From the NCBI GenBank assembly GCA_029582265.1, contig CM055833.1, forward strand, positions 32,082,288 to 32,146,287: a stretch of DNA of 64,000 nucleotides. The letters run 5' to 3'. Position numbers and translations under genes: made by a program. Source of the DNA: Zoroaster sp. YZ-2022. Taxonomy: Eukaryota; Echinodermata; Asteroidea; Forcipulatida; Zoroasteridae. Under the pieces are notes generated by a model. It was given only the letters and a program-made list of their open reading frames with translations. It searched no databases and was not told the origin of the DNA. Of this stretch, positions 54,129-64,000 are shown piece after piece (the stretch's first letter is position 1; each line of letters starts with the position of its first letter).

Positions 54129-57100
54129 CTTGAAAAAGACGGGTACAAAGATTCAAAAGTTTGCAATAAGAATTATCTCCCAAACAAGTGAACCGATTTA
54201 GCTGAAACAGTTTGCTTGTTTAACCCTAACCTTCCCAAATCCTCCAAAATCCTCTTTGCTAAAGTGAAGGATTTTGAAGGATTGAGGTTACATGCTACAT
54301 GTTCTTTGCTAAAGTGAAAGATTTTGTGATGGCATACTTGCCTTTCCATGGTACATGTACATCCATGTTTGATGTAGTGATTGCAAGGTCAGTGTGCTTG
54401 GGTCAGTGGACACTGTTTATTGCTCCATGCATGCAGGGAGGGTCCCTGGCCATGTACATGTATCACAGATTAGAAACACATGTGTGCATACATGTCATGT
54501 GCTTGCTTTACTACTGAAGGATTTTGGAGGATTCAGGTTATGTGTAAGCAAATGGGCCTAGGGAGTTAGGAAGGATTCAGGTTACATGTACATGTGTATG
54601 TGTAAGCAAATGGGCCTAGGGAGTTAGGAAGGATTCAGGTTATGTGTAAGCAAATGGGCCTAGGGAGTTAGGAAGGATTCAGGTTATGTGTAAGCAAATG
54701 GGCCTAGGGAGTTAGGAAGGATTCAGCTTATGTGTAAGCAAATGGGCCTAGGGAGTTAGGGTTAAAGTATATCTTGATTCAAAGAAGCAGTTTTGCCAAC
54801 ATTACCAATTCAAAACCTTACATTTAAGAAAGGAAAAATATGTATTAAAGTGGATGCACTTTAGCTGAATTGTTTAATTACAGGGAAACACAACTGGATG
54901 GCGACTTTGGTTGGGGAAAAAAAAATCACTCACCAGACCATTTGGCTGACTGGCAACATAACGCAAGTGTTCATTGAGGTAGCCCATAGTTCTACAATCA
55001 AATATCCATTCAATGAAATATCTACATCAATATTTTAGCAATTCTATATGGGAGACATATCATGGACTCATAATTTAAAACCACTATTGGTAATATTGAA
55101 TAACATAAATGATAACAGTTTTACATAAAACTTATCTGGTGTCAAGTTGCTGATGGTATATAACATCCTTTGAAAAAATATTATCAAGTGCTATCATTTC
55201 ATTACAATTTGTGAAATAATTTCCACAATGAAGACAGAAATGTTGGAAAACGAACAATCTGATTGCATTTTCACTTTTTTCTCATAAACTATGCAATGAC
55301 ATTTAGATGCTGAAATTTTCTTGAGTCTTATAAAGTATGCATGCATTTACATAAAGTATGCATGCATTTACATAAAGTATGCATGCATTTACATAAATTT
55401 TACCAAATGGCTAGACTGGCATTAGGAAAAGTCAGTAAACGTCAGGGATTGGGACTAGGCTTGGGCGATATCGATTTTTTTTCATCCACGATATATCGTC
55501 AAACATATATCGCGATATTCGATAATATCGCAATTATTTTTGTTTTTCACGCATGAGTGCTTTAGAGCCGGTAATGACAGGGATGTACCCATCTACAAGC
55601 GTCACAATAAATTGCCAGTGCTTACCTGAGAGACACGAGCAATTGCGCCGTTCACGAGTGCAACATATGGGGCGGGTTTTCGCTACCCTAACCAGAAACA
55701 AAACGGCACAGCTACGCGAAAATACCAACGTAACCAGAAAATTGTTTTCAGTTTGTGACATGTTCAATCATCAATGTTTCTCAAAATAGAACTTACTCGT
55801 GAGTGCTAGTAACTTGAAAGATATACTGGTATACGAACAATCATTTAATCATGTTTTAACACTTTTTACAATGCGCCATCTTGAAACTAAGCGTAACCGA
55901 TCACAAAGTTCGGTTTATGTTACGTTTGGTCAGAACAATGACGTCATCGCAGCACAACCGAACTTGTAAAAATGCTTAACCAATGACCAAAGCCCAAACA
56001 TGTTTCTGGTTACAGTCGCAAAAATGCACCATCGCTATTGGCAAATCGTTTGCATAATAATTATGTGGGACGGTTACTGCGTCGTGCGTCCCAATCAAAT
56101 CATCAGCCCGAGTTCACGTGATTCGCGTTCCATGTGACTGGGTCATAGTATAAACACGTGACTAGGTTTATTCCTGCATATAGTACCGTGGAGAATAAAA
56201 CCATGTGAACGTCATTTGCACTTCAGAAAATGTTGATTTTAGTCACACTATTTTAAATGAACGTCACATGGTTTTTCAAGAGTACGTATATGTGTTGTGT
56301 CTAGACAAGAGTCCCAGTATGGTATAATAGAATAGTGTCCTAATCCCTCAACTTTGATCGAGCCACTGCCGATCCATGCTTTGATTTAATTCATGACTTA
56401 TGTAGATTTTTAAGGTAACGCCCATATTCTGCATATGTATGATATAATGTACTCGCCCGTGGTGCACCAGTCAGAGTCACAGACCACCATGGATAGAGAG
56501 TGAGATGTAAACATTGTCTACACATTGTTGGATCAAATACACCACTTAATCCCCAACACTTAATCAGTCTGAATAGATTTCTTTGAGTGACGGTGGGTTA
56601 TTAAACACCACCCTGTCAGGCGGCTCCTTTGTGATCTGACAGTCGGTTTACTACAGAAGTATTTCGATTTTGTTTCTCACGAAAGCAGAAAAGACTTCCC
56701 AAAGTTTTTTTTCTATGGAATTTCTGACCCAACTGACAATTGGGGATTTTGTTTAATCGCGACATATTTTTTTTCTTCACGATAATTTTTTTTCATCGCG
56801 ATATATTTTTTTCATCGCGATCTGCCGATATCTCGATGATTTAAAAAGTTCTCGATATCATAATCGAGTAAAAAAAATATATCGCGATATTCAATATTAT
56901 CGTGTCATCGCCCAAGCCTAATTGGGACACACCCACTTTCCCATGCTAAATCCATTTCTACCCCTTACACAAAAATCTGGTTCTAAATACTTAGTCAAGG
57001 TAAATTTGCTATTCTACAAAAACAACTGATATGATTATGAAGACTCACTTCTGCGGTGACTGGCTGTCAGTCATGTGATGTATCAGGTGGTCTCGTAGAA

Positions 57101-60044
57101 GACTAGCGTCAGTTTCCATGGAAACCTGCTGGACAGATTTTCCTAGTAAAAAAAAGCAATACCATTTTTGTTTTAACCACTACAGTAGCACAATATCTTT
57201 AACAACCAGCCTATCATGTCTTTAACAACTATCATGCATCACTAAAATAAACTTGGCTTCAATTTTGTGTATTGTAACTAACTATGAATCACTATGATGA
57301 AGGACCACGATCTGCTACATGCATGAGCTATTGAGGGCGCATGTTTTTAGATCACTGTTGATCAATAGGGCATCTCGTTTTGTGTACTTTACATTTGATG
57401 TGTGTATGCAAACAGTATCTCCACTGACCATTTGCTAGCAGAAGTACCCTCCTAGTGTACACACAATGCTCACTTGGCACCAAAGTGCCCTATCATCAAG
57501 ACACTGGATGCATTTGTACCACTAGAGGGCTACGATATGAGTGAACATTCCATAACATGTTTGTTATTGCTGTGTTGCACTTTATATTAATACAACCATC
57601 ACCCACATTCCCACTTAACCAGTAACCATAGCCATCGGCCAGCCCCGCCCCCTCCCGCCGGCGTGTTAATTTTTCCTTTTTTTGCTATGAAATGATGTCC
57701 AATTGCAGCCAAAATTGCTGGATCAATTGGAATTCTGCCTCGCTTTGTTTTAAATGACTTTTTCACAAAGGGGTATGAGTGTTTGCCTGATTTGTGAGAC
57801 CTCTCTAATTAGCCACCATACTTTGTGTATGGGAAATTTGGTCTGGTTCCAATAACCGCATATACATGTATCACGTATTTCACTGGTTGGCAAAAAAAAA
57901 AATTTTTTTAAATAAATTTAAATTTTTTTTTTAAAAAGCACATCACTGCACTGATTTTGAAGCCGACCTATGACCAGAAACCGGGGAATTTTTTGGGGGC
58001 CTAAACTGATTTGAAGAAACCATGTTTTTACAACAAATGACCTTGCTCTTAGAGTTATTTATATACAAAATAAATTATACTGAAATACCTGAAATTTAAA
58101 TTACAAACAAAAACTATTGTAATTTTCAATATATTGCTAAGCATGGTCTGAATAAAGAAAACCAAAAGCGCCCTCTTCTGGCAGTTACCGTCGATGTTCA
58201 TCTCCTTTGCTAGTGACTGTGTCAGTTTATTCCTCATCTCAAGAAGGCACATACGGGTTGCTTTGGCCTTGGCAAATCTTGAAATATCCTTCAAAGAACA
58301 CATAAATAAAACCATTAAAACTGCAGATTCAAAAAATACTACTCAAAACAATTTAGGGAACACCGGAATAATCTCAGTTAATTAAAGCAAGATCATTTAT
58401 TTCAGATAAACACAATGTTTCACAGAATTGATGAGAAACAACTGCACAATGAAACAGATGATAAAAGGATGCATGTAGTGATTACACATTTCATGACCTG
58501 ACTACTGAAAGAGAGAGGGGGTTGCAAACGAAAATCCCGGTTCATGTAACATTTCAAACCTATTTGATGTTCCCTAAATTGTTTTGAGTAGTATATTCAG
58601 AGCTGCCAACTCTTCCGGATTCTGCAGAAGACTTCCGTATTTGACGGTAATTTACTTACTTAAAATATATGCAAGGAGGCCTCTCCTTTTGGCACCAAAA
58701 GGAGAGGCCTCCTTGCATATATTTTAAGTAAGTAAATTACCGTCAAATACGGAAGTCTTCCGCAGAATCCGGAAGAGTTGGCAGCTCTGGTATATTTGCT
58801 CCATGTCTTAATCCCCCTAGCAGTTAAAATATGCCCGGTCTCCAAGTCTAGGATATTGATGTGGATAAAATGACATAGCCTGTTGAGTTATATCAGGGCT
58901 GTTGGTATAGGGAAGCTAGCATATCACTGGTTCAAGTGCATTATTGGCTCCTTTAATCCTTGCACAGTTTGATCTTTCAAAACCCTTTGAAAGGTCAAAT
59001 GTACTTGCCAGTGATGTGTAGTGGTTTCGTGTGGGAATGCATCCACACAGTTCTACACAGTTCCACCTTTCAAAAATTGACAGACGAAGGGTTTTGGCAG
59101 GTCTGTCCTCAACCTGCTGGTAAAATGGACTGAGAATAGGAGGGTTAAAGTGTTAAAGATTACCAGGGAAGAGTTTCGGCAGTAAAAAAAATATAGATAT
59201 AGAATGGCAAAAAAATCTATTTTAATTCTGTTTTTGTTATGAAAGTTCACAGGTTTGATATTATTTTTTGAAAACTCGACAGTTGAAATAAATGCTGTAA
59301 CTTCCTCTTAGTTTATAGACCTTTATCACACTGCAGCCATCTTTGTCAGATTCCCTGTATACCCGATGACAATGATAATGATAAATCTTATTAGAAAAAA
59401 GGACCAGACTATTTTTCTTTCCAGCCTCGGTTTGGTTACAATGATTTGAATGGAAGAAAAACAAGATAACTGTACCACGATTAAGGTCTTTTGTGACCCA
59501 AAATAATGCACAAGAAAATACTTCAGCATTCTATAGATCAATTGATTTAATTTTGCCCTACACCAATGTGTGTATAGCACTGTATACTCAGTGCTTTCCG
59601 AGTGTCTGTGGAAAAAAGCTTCACAGGCAACTCGGGCAGGATTGAAACCCATGACCTCCAGCTTACTATTGGAGACGTCTTAACCTCTCAACCACCGAGC
59701 TTGCCTGATGTCGATTGGCTGGCTAGAATCTCTATTAGCAGTGGGTGCCGCGATATTTATAGTTCGATGAAATTCTTGCATCAGGTGATAAACAATTGAT
59801 TTAATTTTGACCTACACTGACGGGTTTATAGCACTGTATACTCAGTGCTTTCCGAGTGTCTGTGGATAAATTCTGTAGATCGCTAAACACACACCTGTAT
59901 GAACAACTTGTTCTTTGGAGAAATGTGGTTACCCTCGTCTTCTTGTTGGCAGCTACTCTTGCTATCTTCAGCAGGCCCATCTTCTTCCAGGAGTGTATAC
60001 TGCCTGATGACTTCAATATTAAGATCAGAGCTAAGGTATGTATT
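53982..60044 (-). CDS. unrecognised gene, C-terminal 182 residues, five exons
   Basis: On the minus strand, exons 60044-59895, 58288-58189, 57142-57049, 54991-54934 and 54128-53982 join with GT-AG junctions and matching phases (0, 1, 0, 0) into one frame of 182 codons ending TGA. The product is soluble and mostly helical, without signal or membrane segments. It contains DISRFAKAKATRMCLLEMRN, LLRDHLIHHMTDSQSPQKTM, GYLNEHLRYVASQPNGLELI and EEYIFQWIMETRAQSSQDED. The joint consistency of frame, phases and splice sites over 6 kb makes it a real gene. I do not recognise the family. The 5' part lies beyond the visible exons, above 60.1 kb or outside the window. Introns hold a hAT-type element, MITEs, SINEs and a hairpin. 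Confidence 0.8.
54220..54765. mobile_element. TTAACCCTAACC MITE with internal minisatellite
   Basis: TTAACCCTAACC at the left and GTTAGGGTTAA at the right, 546 bp, TTAA at both edges. Inside are one unit of the 207-bp repeat also found at 16.9-17.6 kb, and a 44-bp minisatellite. It lies in the last intron of the minus-strand gene. Confidence 0.75.
54535..54765. repeat. 44-bp minisatellite, ~5 copies
   Basis: The unit is AGGTTATGTGTAAGCAAATG then GGCCTAGGGAG then TTAGGAAGGATTC. The first copy is interrupted by an ACATGTACATGTG insertion. Confidence 0.93.
54934..54991 (-). CDS. unrecognised gene, penultimate exon
   Basis: 58 bp; TTGATTGTAG acceptor and GTGAGT donor. Encodes TMGYLNEHLRYVASQPNGL. 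Confidence 0.78.
55331..55396. repeat. 21-bp repeat, 3 copies
   Basis: The unit is TAAAGTATGCATGCATTTACA, containing the ATGCATGCAT palindrome. Confidence 0.9.
55456..56920. mobile_element. hAT-type non-autonomous transposon with 8-bp duplication
   Basis: Ends TAGGCTTGGGCGATATCGAT and ATCGCCCAAGCCTA, flanked by ATTGGGAC on both sides (55448-55455 and 56921-56928). 1465 bp. Both ends are rich in ATATCG/CGATAT repeats that mirror each other over about 100 bp. No transposase found. Confidence 0.92.
57049..57142 (-). CDS. unrecognised gene, exon
   Basis: 94 bp; TTTTACTAG acceptor and GTGAGT donor. Encodes KSVQQVSMETDASLLRDHLI then HHMTDSQSPQ. Confidence 0.78.
57680..58006. mobile_element. MITE (family Y), truncated copy
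   Basis: Contains CTTTGTGTATGGGAAATTTG and ATCACGTATTTCACTGGTTG, and the right end CCAGAAACCGGGGAATTTTT GGGGGCC. The left end is missing or diverged. Confidence 0.65.
58189..58288 (-). CDS. unrecognised gene, exon
   Basis: 100 bp; CTTTGAAG acceptor and GTAACT donor. Encodes a basic, Met/Leu-rich helix ATRMCLLEMRNKLTQSLAKE. Confidence 0.78.
58598..58789. mobile_element. perfectly folding MITE with 7-bp duplication
   Basis: CAGAGCTGCCAACTCTTCCG and onward pairs along almost its full length with the right arm. Only about four bases remain as loop (near 58692). The flanks are GTATATT on both sides (58591-58597, 58790-58796). Confidence 0.88.
59546..59875 (-). mobile_element. tRNA-derived SINE plus second truncated copy
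   Basis: On the minus strand the head at 59715-59630 has GGTGGTTGAGAGGTTAAGAC (box A) and GGGTTTCAATCC (box B). The body runs to 59546 with CACTGAGTATACAGTGCTAT. A second body-only copy lies at 59790-59875. Related to 18590-18712. Confidence 0.75.
59895..60044 (-). CDS. unrecognised gene, most upstream visible exon
   Basis: 150 bp, 50 codons; CATTACTCCAG acceptor and GTGTGT donor. Encodes NTYLSSDLNIEVIRQYTLLE and an acidic, Ser-rich linker. Confidence 0.65.
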
Positions 60045-60244
60045 CTGGAGTAATGCCTTTGGAGAAAAATGAAAGAAATCTCTTTGATTGATTTCACTTG
60101 ATACTATCAAATGCTATTTTTTTAAAGGAAAGGTACATCATTGGTAAAGTTTGCAAAACTAATGAATACTGGCTTACTCTCTTTGAATCAAGATAAATAT
60201 TTTCAACAACCAATATTTGAAAGTTTCAACTTATTATGGTGTCA

Positions 60245-60905
60245 TTAACCCTAACCTTCCAAATTCAACCAAAATCAACCGGAGGCTTTGGTTGATTCTG
60301 GTTGATTTTGGCAGGTTAGAAATTTTTTTTTGGTTGATTTTGGAGGATTTTGGCAGGTTAGGAAATTTTCCTTGGTTGATTTTGGAGGAGTTTGGCAGGA
60401 TGGCCCAATGTAACGTTGGTTGATTTTGGAGGAGTTTGGCAGGTTAGAAAATTTGTCTTGGTTGATTTTGGAGGAGTTTGGCAGGATGGCCCAATGTAAC
60501 GTTGGTTGATTTTGGAGGAGTTGGCAGTGGGCACCACACAAAATACATGTAGAACACCGGTTGATTTTGGAGGATTTAGGCAGTGGGCACCACACAAAAT
60601 AGAACACCGGTTGATTTTGGAGGATTTAGGCAGTGGGCACCACACAAAATACATGTAGAACAATCCGGGTTGATTTTGGAGGATTTAGGCAGTGGGCACC
60701 ACACAAAATAGAACACCGGTTGATTTTGGAGGAGTTTGGCAGGTTAGGAAATTTTTCTTGGTTGATTTTGGAGGAGTTTGGCAGGATGGCCCAATGTAAC
60801 GTTGGTTGATTTTGGAGGAGTTTGGCAGGTCAGAAAATTTTTCTTGGTTGATTTTGGAGGAGTTCAATGGCAGGTTAGACAAATTTTCTTGGTTGATTTC
60901 ACCAT
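60245..60905. repeat. minisatellite, ~37-bp unit, with TTAACCCTAACC start
   Basis: Begins TTAACCCTAACCTTCC. It is followed by about 16 units of GGTTGATTTTGGAGGAGTTT plus GGCAGGTTAGAAAATTTT, in two or three sequence variants (including one with GGGCACCACACAAAATA). The right GGTTAGGGTTAA end is not found. Confidence 0.85.
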
Positions 60906-60929
60906 ATACTGGCACCTTTTGTTTTAACA

Positions 60930-61375
60930 GTTATAAGGTCAGAAAGTCTCTGGTTACTTCCACTTAGCTTAGGGTACAATCATAATAATAACAATGTAAG
61001 TTTCAAGGACATGTGTTACATGTACATGTGGTACTGTATGCCATAAACAAAGGGACATCTGTTAGTAATCAAGGCTAGAAAGGTCAAAGATCAAAATTCA
61101 ATAGCTACTTCCATTTATTTTGAGGTAAGTTTACATTTGTTTTTTAAATAGTGTATTTTCTACAGTTAAATTTGAATAAAGTACTTGTATTGAGCAATAC
61201 AAAAGTAGATTATATAATATTATATAAGTCATATTATATAATATTATATAATATTATATAATACTTTTTAACATTTTGACTATAAATATGAGTGAAAACT
61301 GCTACACGTCCCCAGTCATAAGTGACTACATATATCAAGTATGACCACTAGAGAAGTGTTGCAATTAATTACAAC
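60930..61375. other. no gene seen
   Basis: AT-rich, with (TATAATAT)n at about 61210-61262. The left boundary of the piggyBac element may be in or near this stretch; its TTAA and inverted repeat were not identified. Confidence 0.4.
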
Positions 61376-61424
61376 AATCTTTGTCCGTCGAGGAAAGAGG
61401 ATTTCTCATTCAAAGTCCTGCAAT

Positions 61425-61790
61425 GGCAAAGCGAGGAAGGGAGTATAGGAGAGAGGAGGAGAAAGGGAGAAAGCCGAGGAAGGAGGAGCAAGGAAGGAAG
61501 GCAGGGGAGGATAAGCAATGGAGGAGAAGGAGCAAGAGAGGAAGGGGACGAGAAGGAGCAAGGGAGAAAGGCAAGAAAGACTGAGCGAGGAAGGAGGAGC
61601 AAGGAAGGAAGGCAAGAAAGACGGAGCGAGGGAGGAAGGAGGAGCAAGGAAGGAAGGCGGTGGAGGAGGAGCAGGAGCAGGGGAGAGATTCGAGGGAGAA
61701 GGAGCAAGGAAGAAAGGCAAAGGGGAAGGAGCAAGGGAGGAAGGCGAGTGAGGAGCGAGGGAGGGGGGAGGAGCGGGCCATGGGCATGGG
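61425..61790. repeat. purine-rich (GGAAGGAGGAGCAAG)n repeat
   Basis: Almost pure A/G on the plus strand, with repeated GGAGCAAGGAAGGAAGGC. It gives Glu/Lys/Arg/Gly-rich frames in all plus frames and Leu/Ser/Pro-rich ones on the minus strand. It merges into the N-terminal frame of the piggyBac pseudogene. Confidence 0.9.
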
Positions 61791-63930
61791 CAAGGGCAAG
61801 GGCAAGGGCAAGGGCGGCAAGCTGGATAAGAGTCTGGATAAGGGGTTTTGTGAAAGAAGGGCCAATGCTGAGAGGGAGGAATTACGCCATGCCTTGCGCA
61901 TTAGCGCAAGGGAAAGTGGTGTTCATTTGGGGCGTAAATACAGGGCTGTGGTGAGCTCGTCCGAGGACAGTGAGGAGGAGTACCTTCATAAAGAAATGGC
62001 TACTCCTCGCAAAGATAACAGTAGTGTGGGTGAGGTTGGTTGGGACAGCAGTTTTGAGGGTGAGGAGGGAGATACTGATGATGAGGGGGGGGAGGATGCT
62101 GATGTTGAGGAGGATGAAGATACTGATGTTGAGGAGGATGAAGATGATATTGTTCGTGAGGGGAATACTGATGTCGAGGAGGAGGATAGTGATGAGGAAT
62201 ACAATGAGTGTAGTGACATACCGGAGCCACCTCTGACCAAAAAGCGACGCGTCACTGCATCTCATCGTAAACCTAAGGTGATGGAGCCAGAGTCGGACAA
62301 TGATCCTGATCCGCCGTCTGTATACCAACCAGACTGTCCTCCAGATAGTGACGGCTGGACAAGAACATTGTCCGACAATTACATCCACGACTTTAGGGAA
62401 GCGGCCACTTGGTCCGACTTTTCGGAGGTCGAGTTCCCCTTTGTTTTATTTTTAAGTTCTTTCCCTGTCTTTGATGCTCTCCATTGTTCGTTGGACCAAT
62501 GTCAAGTTGTCCAAGGCAAACAAGTTGGTGACTACCATCCATGAACTCCGTGCCTGGTTCGAATTCATCTTTTGATGGGAGTCATCAAATTGGACAACTG
62601 CGTCACTACTGGTCCAACAACCCAGCTCTGAGGAACAGCAAGATCTCGGCCACCATGTCCAGGAACCGTTTTGACACACTAAATGAGTTCCTGGCATGCA
62701 ATGACCCGCCAAAGACCCAGAGCTCATCAAAGACAGGGCTCAGAGATACCTGAAGAAAAGGAAACACCCACTTTATCCTCTCCAACCGCTGTGGGACAAG
62801 GTTCGACGCAGCTGCCTCCGTCATTACAACCCTCGCCGTGAACTCTCTCTTGATGAAGCCATGATCAAGTACAGAGGGTTCAAGGCGGGTGTACGTAAAG
62901 CCACTGAAACCCATCAAAGTTGGATTTAAAATTTACGTAATAGCAGAGGCATTAACGGGTGCCATCCTTAACTTCATGGTCCATCCGCATGGTGATCGAC
63001 CAGTAAAAATGATTGACATCACCATGTGGGTGGCTAAACACCATCTCGGGCGCCATCACCATATTTTCACTGACAAACTCTACACATCTGTTCAACTGGC
63101 TAACCGTCTTCTTTCCCAAAAAACATATCTAACAGGGCCGTAAAATCATCAAGTAGGGGACTACCCAAGGAACTGCTAAATGTACCATCCAACCCTCACA
63201 GAGAACGATCATCAAACTAAACAAGGCTGCGAGGGGAACATTTTATGTCCGCAGAACGGTCCCATCATTGTCAGTGCATGGAAAGACAGCGGGTGTTGCT
63301 GATCTTATCATCAGCTCATCAAGGTTGGCGTGATCCAGCTGTTCACACGGTGGTGCGAAAACACCCGACACCAACACTGGCGTTTAACAAGGCAGGTAAT
63401 TCCGGCACCACCCCAAGCCGTTGACTACATCAAGAACATGGGTGGTGTCGACCGAGGAGACCAGTTGCGTGCCTACCATTCCTGCTCAAGGAAGGCACAA
63501 TACTGGTGGAAAAAATCCTGTATTTCCTGGTCGACATTGCCCAAGTCAACAGCTGGGTTGCCTACAAACAGCACCACCGTGACATTGATGGGACCGGGTC
63601 TGCCAAATCATTGACCCACACTATGTTTGTTGTGAACCTTGGAACGGAGCTCATTGATGGCTATGCTCATGCGGGGGCCAGCCATCAATTCCGCCAGGCA
63701 TCATCGGTCCCTGTGCACAACTCATCACAGGGACACAACTCAACAAAGATGCCTAGTAACTACCCGAGGTGGTGCAAGTGGTGTCGAACCCATGAAGGTG
63801 TGGCCGTCAGGAGGACAAAACAACAAGAAACGGTTGTACAACCTGCGCGTCTATCTCTGCACTGGCCGCTGCTTTCTGCTATACCACCAGGCAGAAAGTA
63901 GGCAGTCAGAGGAAACCTCCACCACCGACT
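61660..63930 (+). pseudogene. piggyBac transposase, frameshifted
   Basis: The N-terminal part (61790-62400) has a GKGKGKGKGGK stretch and a long acidic region (DVEEDEDTDVEEDEDDIV). The transposase core follows in pieces: LRHYWSNNPALRNSKISATM (about 62595), SLDEAMIKYRGFKAG with the first catalytic Asp (about 62847), HHIFTDKLYTSVQLANRLL with the second (about 63055) and NMGGVDRGDQLRAYHSCSRK with the third (about 63435). A C-terminal Cys-rich region has CKWCRTHE and VYLCTGRCFLLYH. The three aspartates survive, but at least four frameshifts and stops separate the pieces. Order and motifs match piggyBac/PGBD transposases, which cut at TTAA. The end beyond 63.93 kb is outside the frames seen. Confidence 0.92.
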
Positions 63931-64000
63931 AGATGTCCCATCACTTGCATCATTTCAACCAGGGGGAAGTTGGACAAGGCAAGCACAAACATAGACTCGT

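Noticed and set aside
60275..60915. Minus-strand frames rich in SSKINQ and PPKST
   Set aside because: Produced by the ~37-bp minisatellite.
61369..61901. Leu/Ser/Pro-rich minus-strand frames
   Set aside because: Complement of an A/G simple repeat.
61882..62388. 168-codon minus-strand frame
   Set aside because: Antisense of the acidic region of the piggyBac pseudogene; low-complexity shadow.

Overview
This is eukaryotic nuclear DNA, most likely from an invertebrate deuterostome. An echinoderm-like marine animal is my guess, not a proof. The reasons are spliced genes with GT-AG introns, a proteolipid (PLP/M6) gene of animal type, tRNA-derived SINEs of a style common in marine deuterostomes, many TACATGTA-rich stretches, and a very dense load of small inverted-repeat transposons. 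There are no operons, bacterial promoters or CRISPR arrays. A 500-base run of N (5306-5805) is a scaffold gap.

Layout. 0-2.2 kb: AT microsatellites, a large palindrome, a Tc1/mariner-type inverted-repeat element, and one exon of a catechol O-methyltransferase-like gene on the minus strand. 2.2-5.3 kb: repeats, including a hAT-type MITE with 8-bp target duplications. 5.8-10.1 kb: a decayed virus-like island of Polinton/Maverick style, abutting the gap. 10.7-15.4 kb: non-autonomous DNA elements, one nested inside another. 16.2-34.5 kb: a seven-exon M6/PLP proteolipid gene on the plus strand, whose introns hold a 4-kb Helentron-like element, a Tc1/mariner-superfamily transposon with a broken transposase, a 14-copy minisatellite and several MITEs. 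34.8-44.2 kb: a SINE, a MITE with ACTTGGATTACGGA ends, and a tandem duplication (about 2.3 kb) of three adjacent tRNA-like sequences followed by a satellite; one copy is split by a hAT-type insertion. 46.7-48.5 kb: a mucin-like single-pass membrane protein built of 8-residue Thr/Ser repeats. 50.0-53.7 kb: a second, inverted copy of the Helentron-like element. 54.0-60.0 kb: the last five visible exons of a minus-strand gene that I do not recognise. 60.2-60.9 kb: a minisatellite. 61.4-63.9 kb: a frameshifted piggyBac transposase.

The host genes are independent of one another. What ties the window together is mobile DNA: TTAA-flanked MITEs next to a piggyBac-type transposase relic, two related Helentrons carrying the same exon-intron module, and several insertions whose empty sites can be read elsewhere in the same window.
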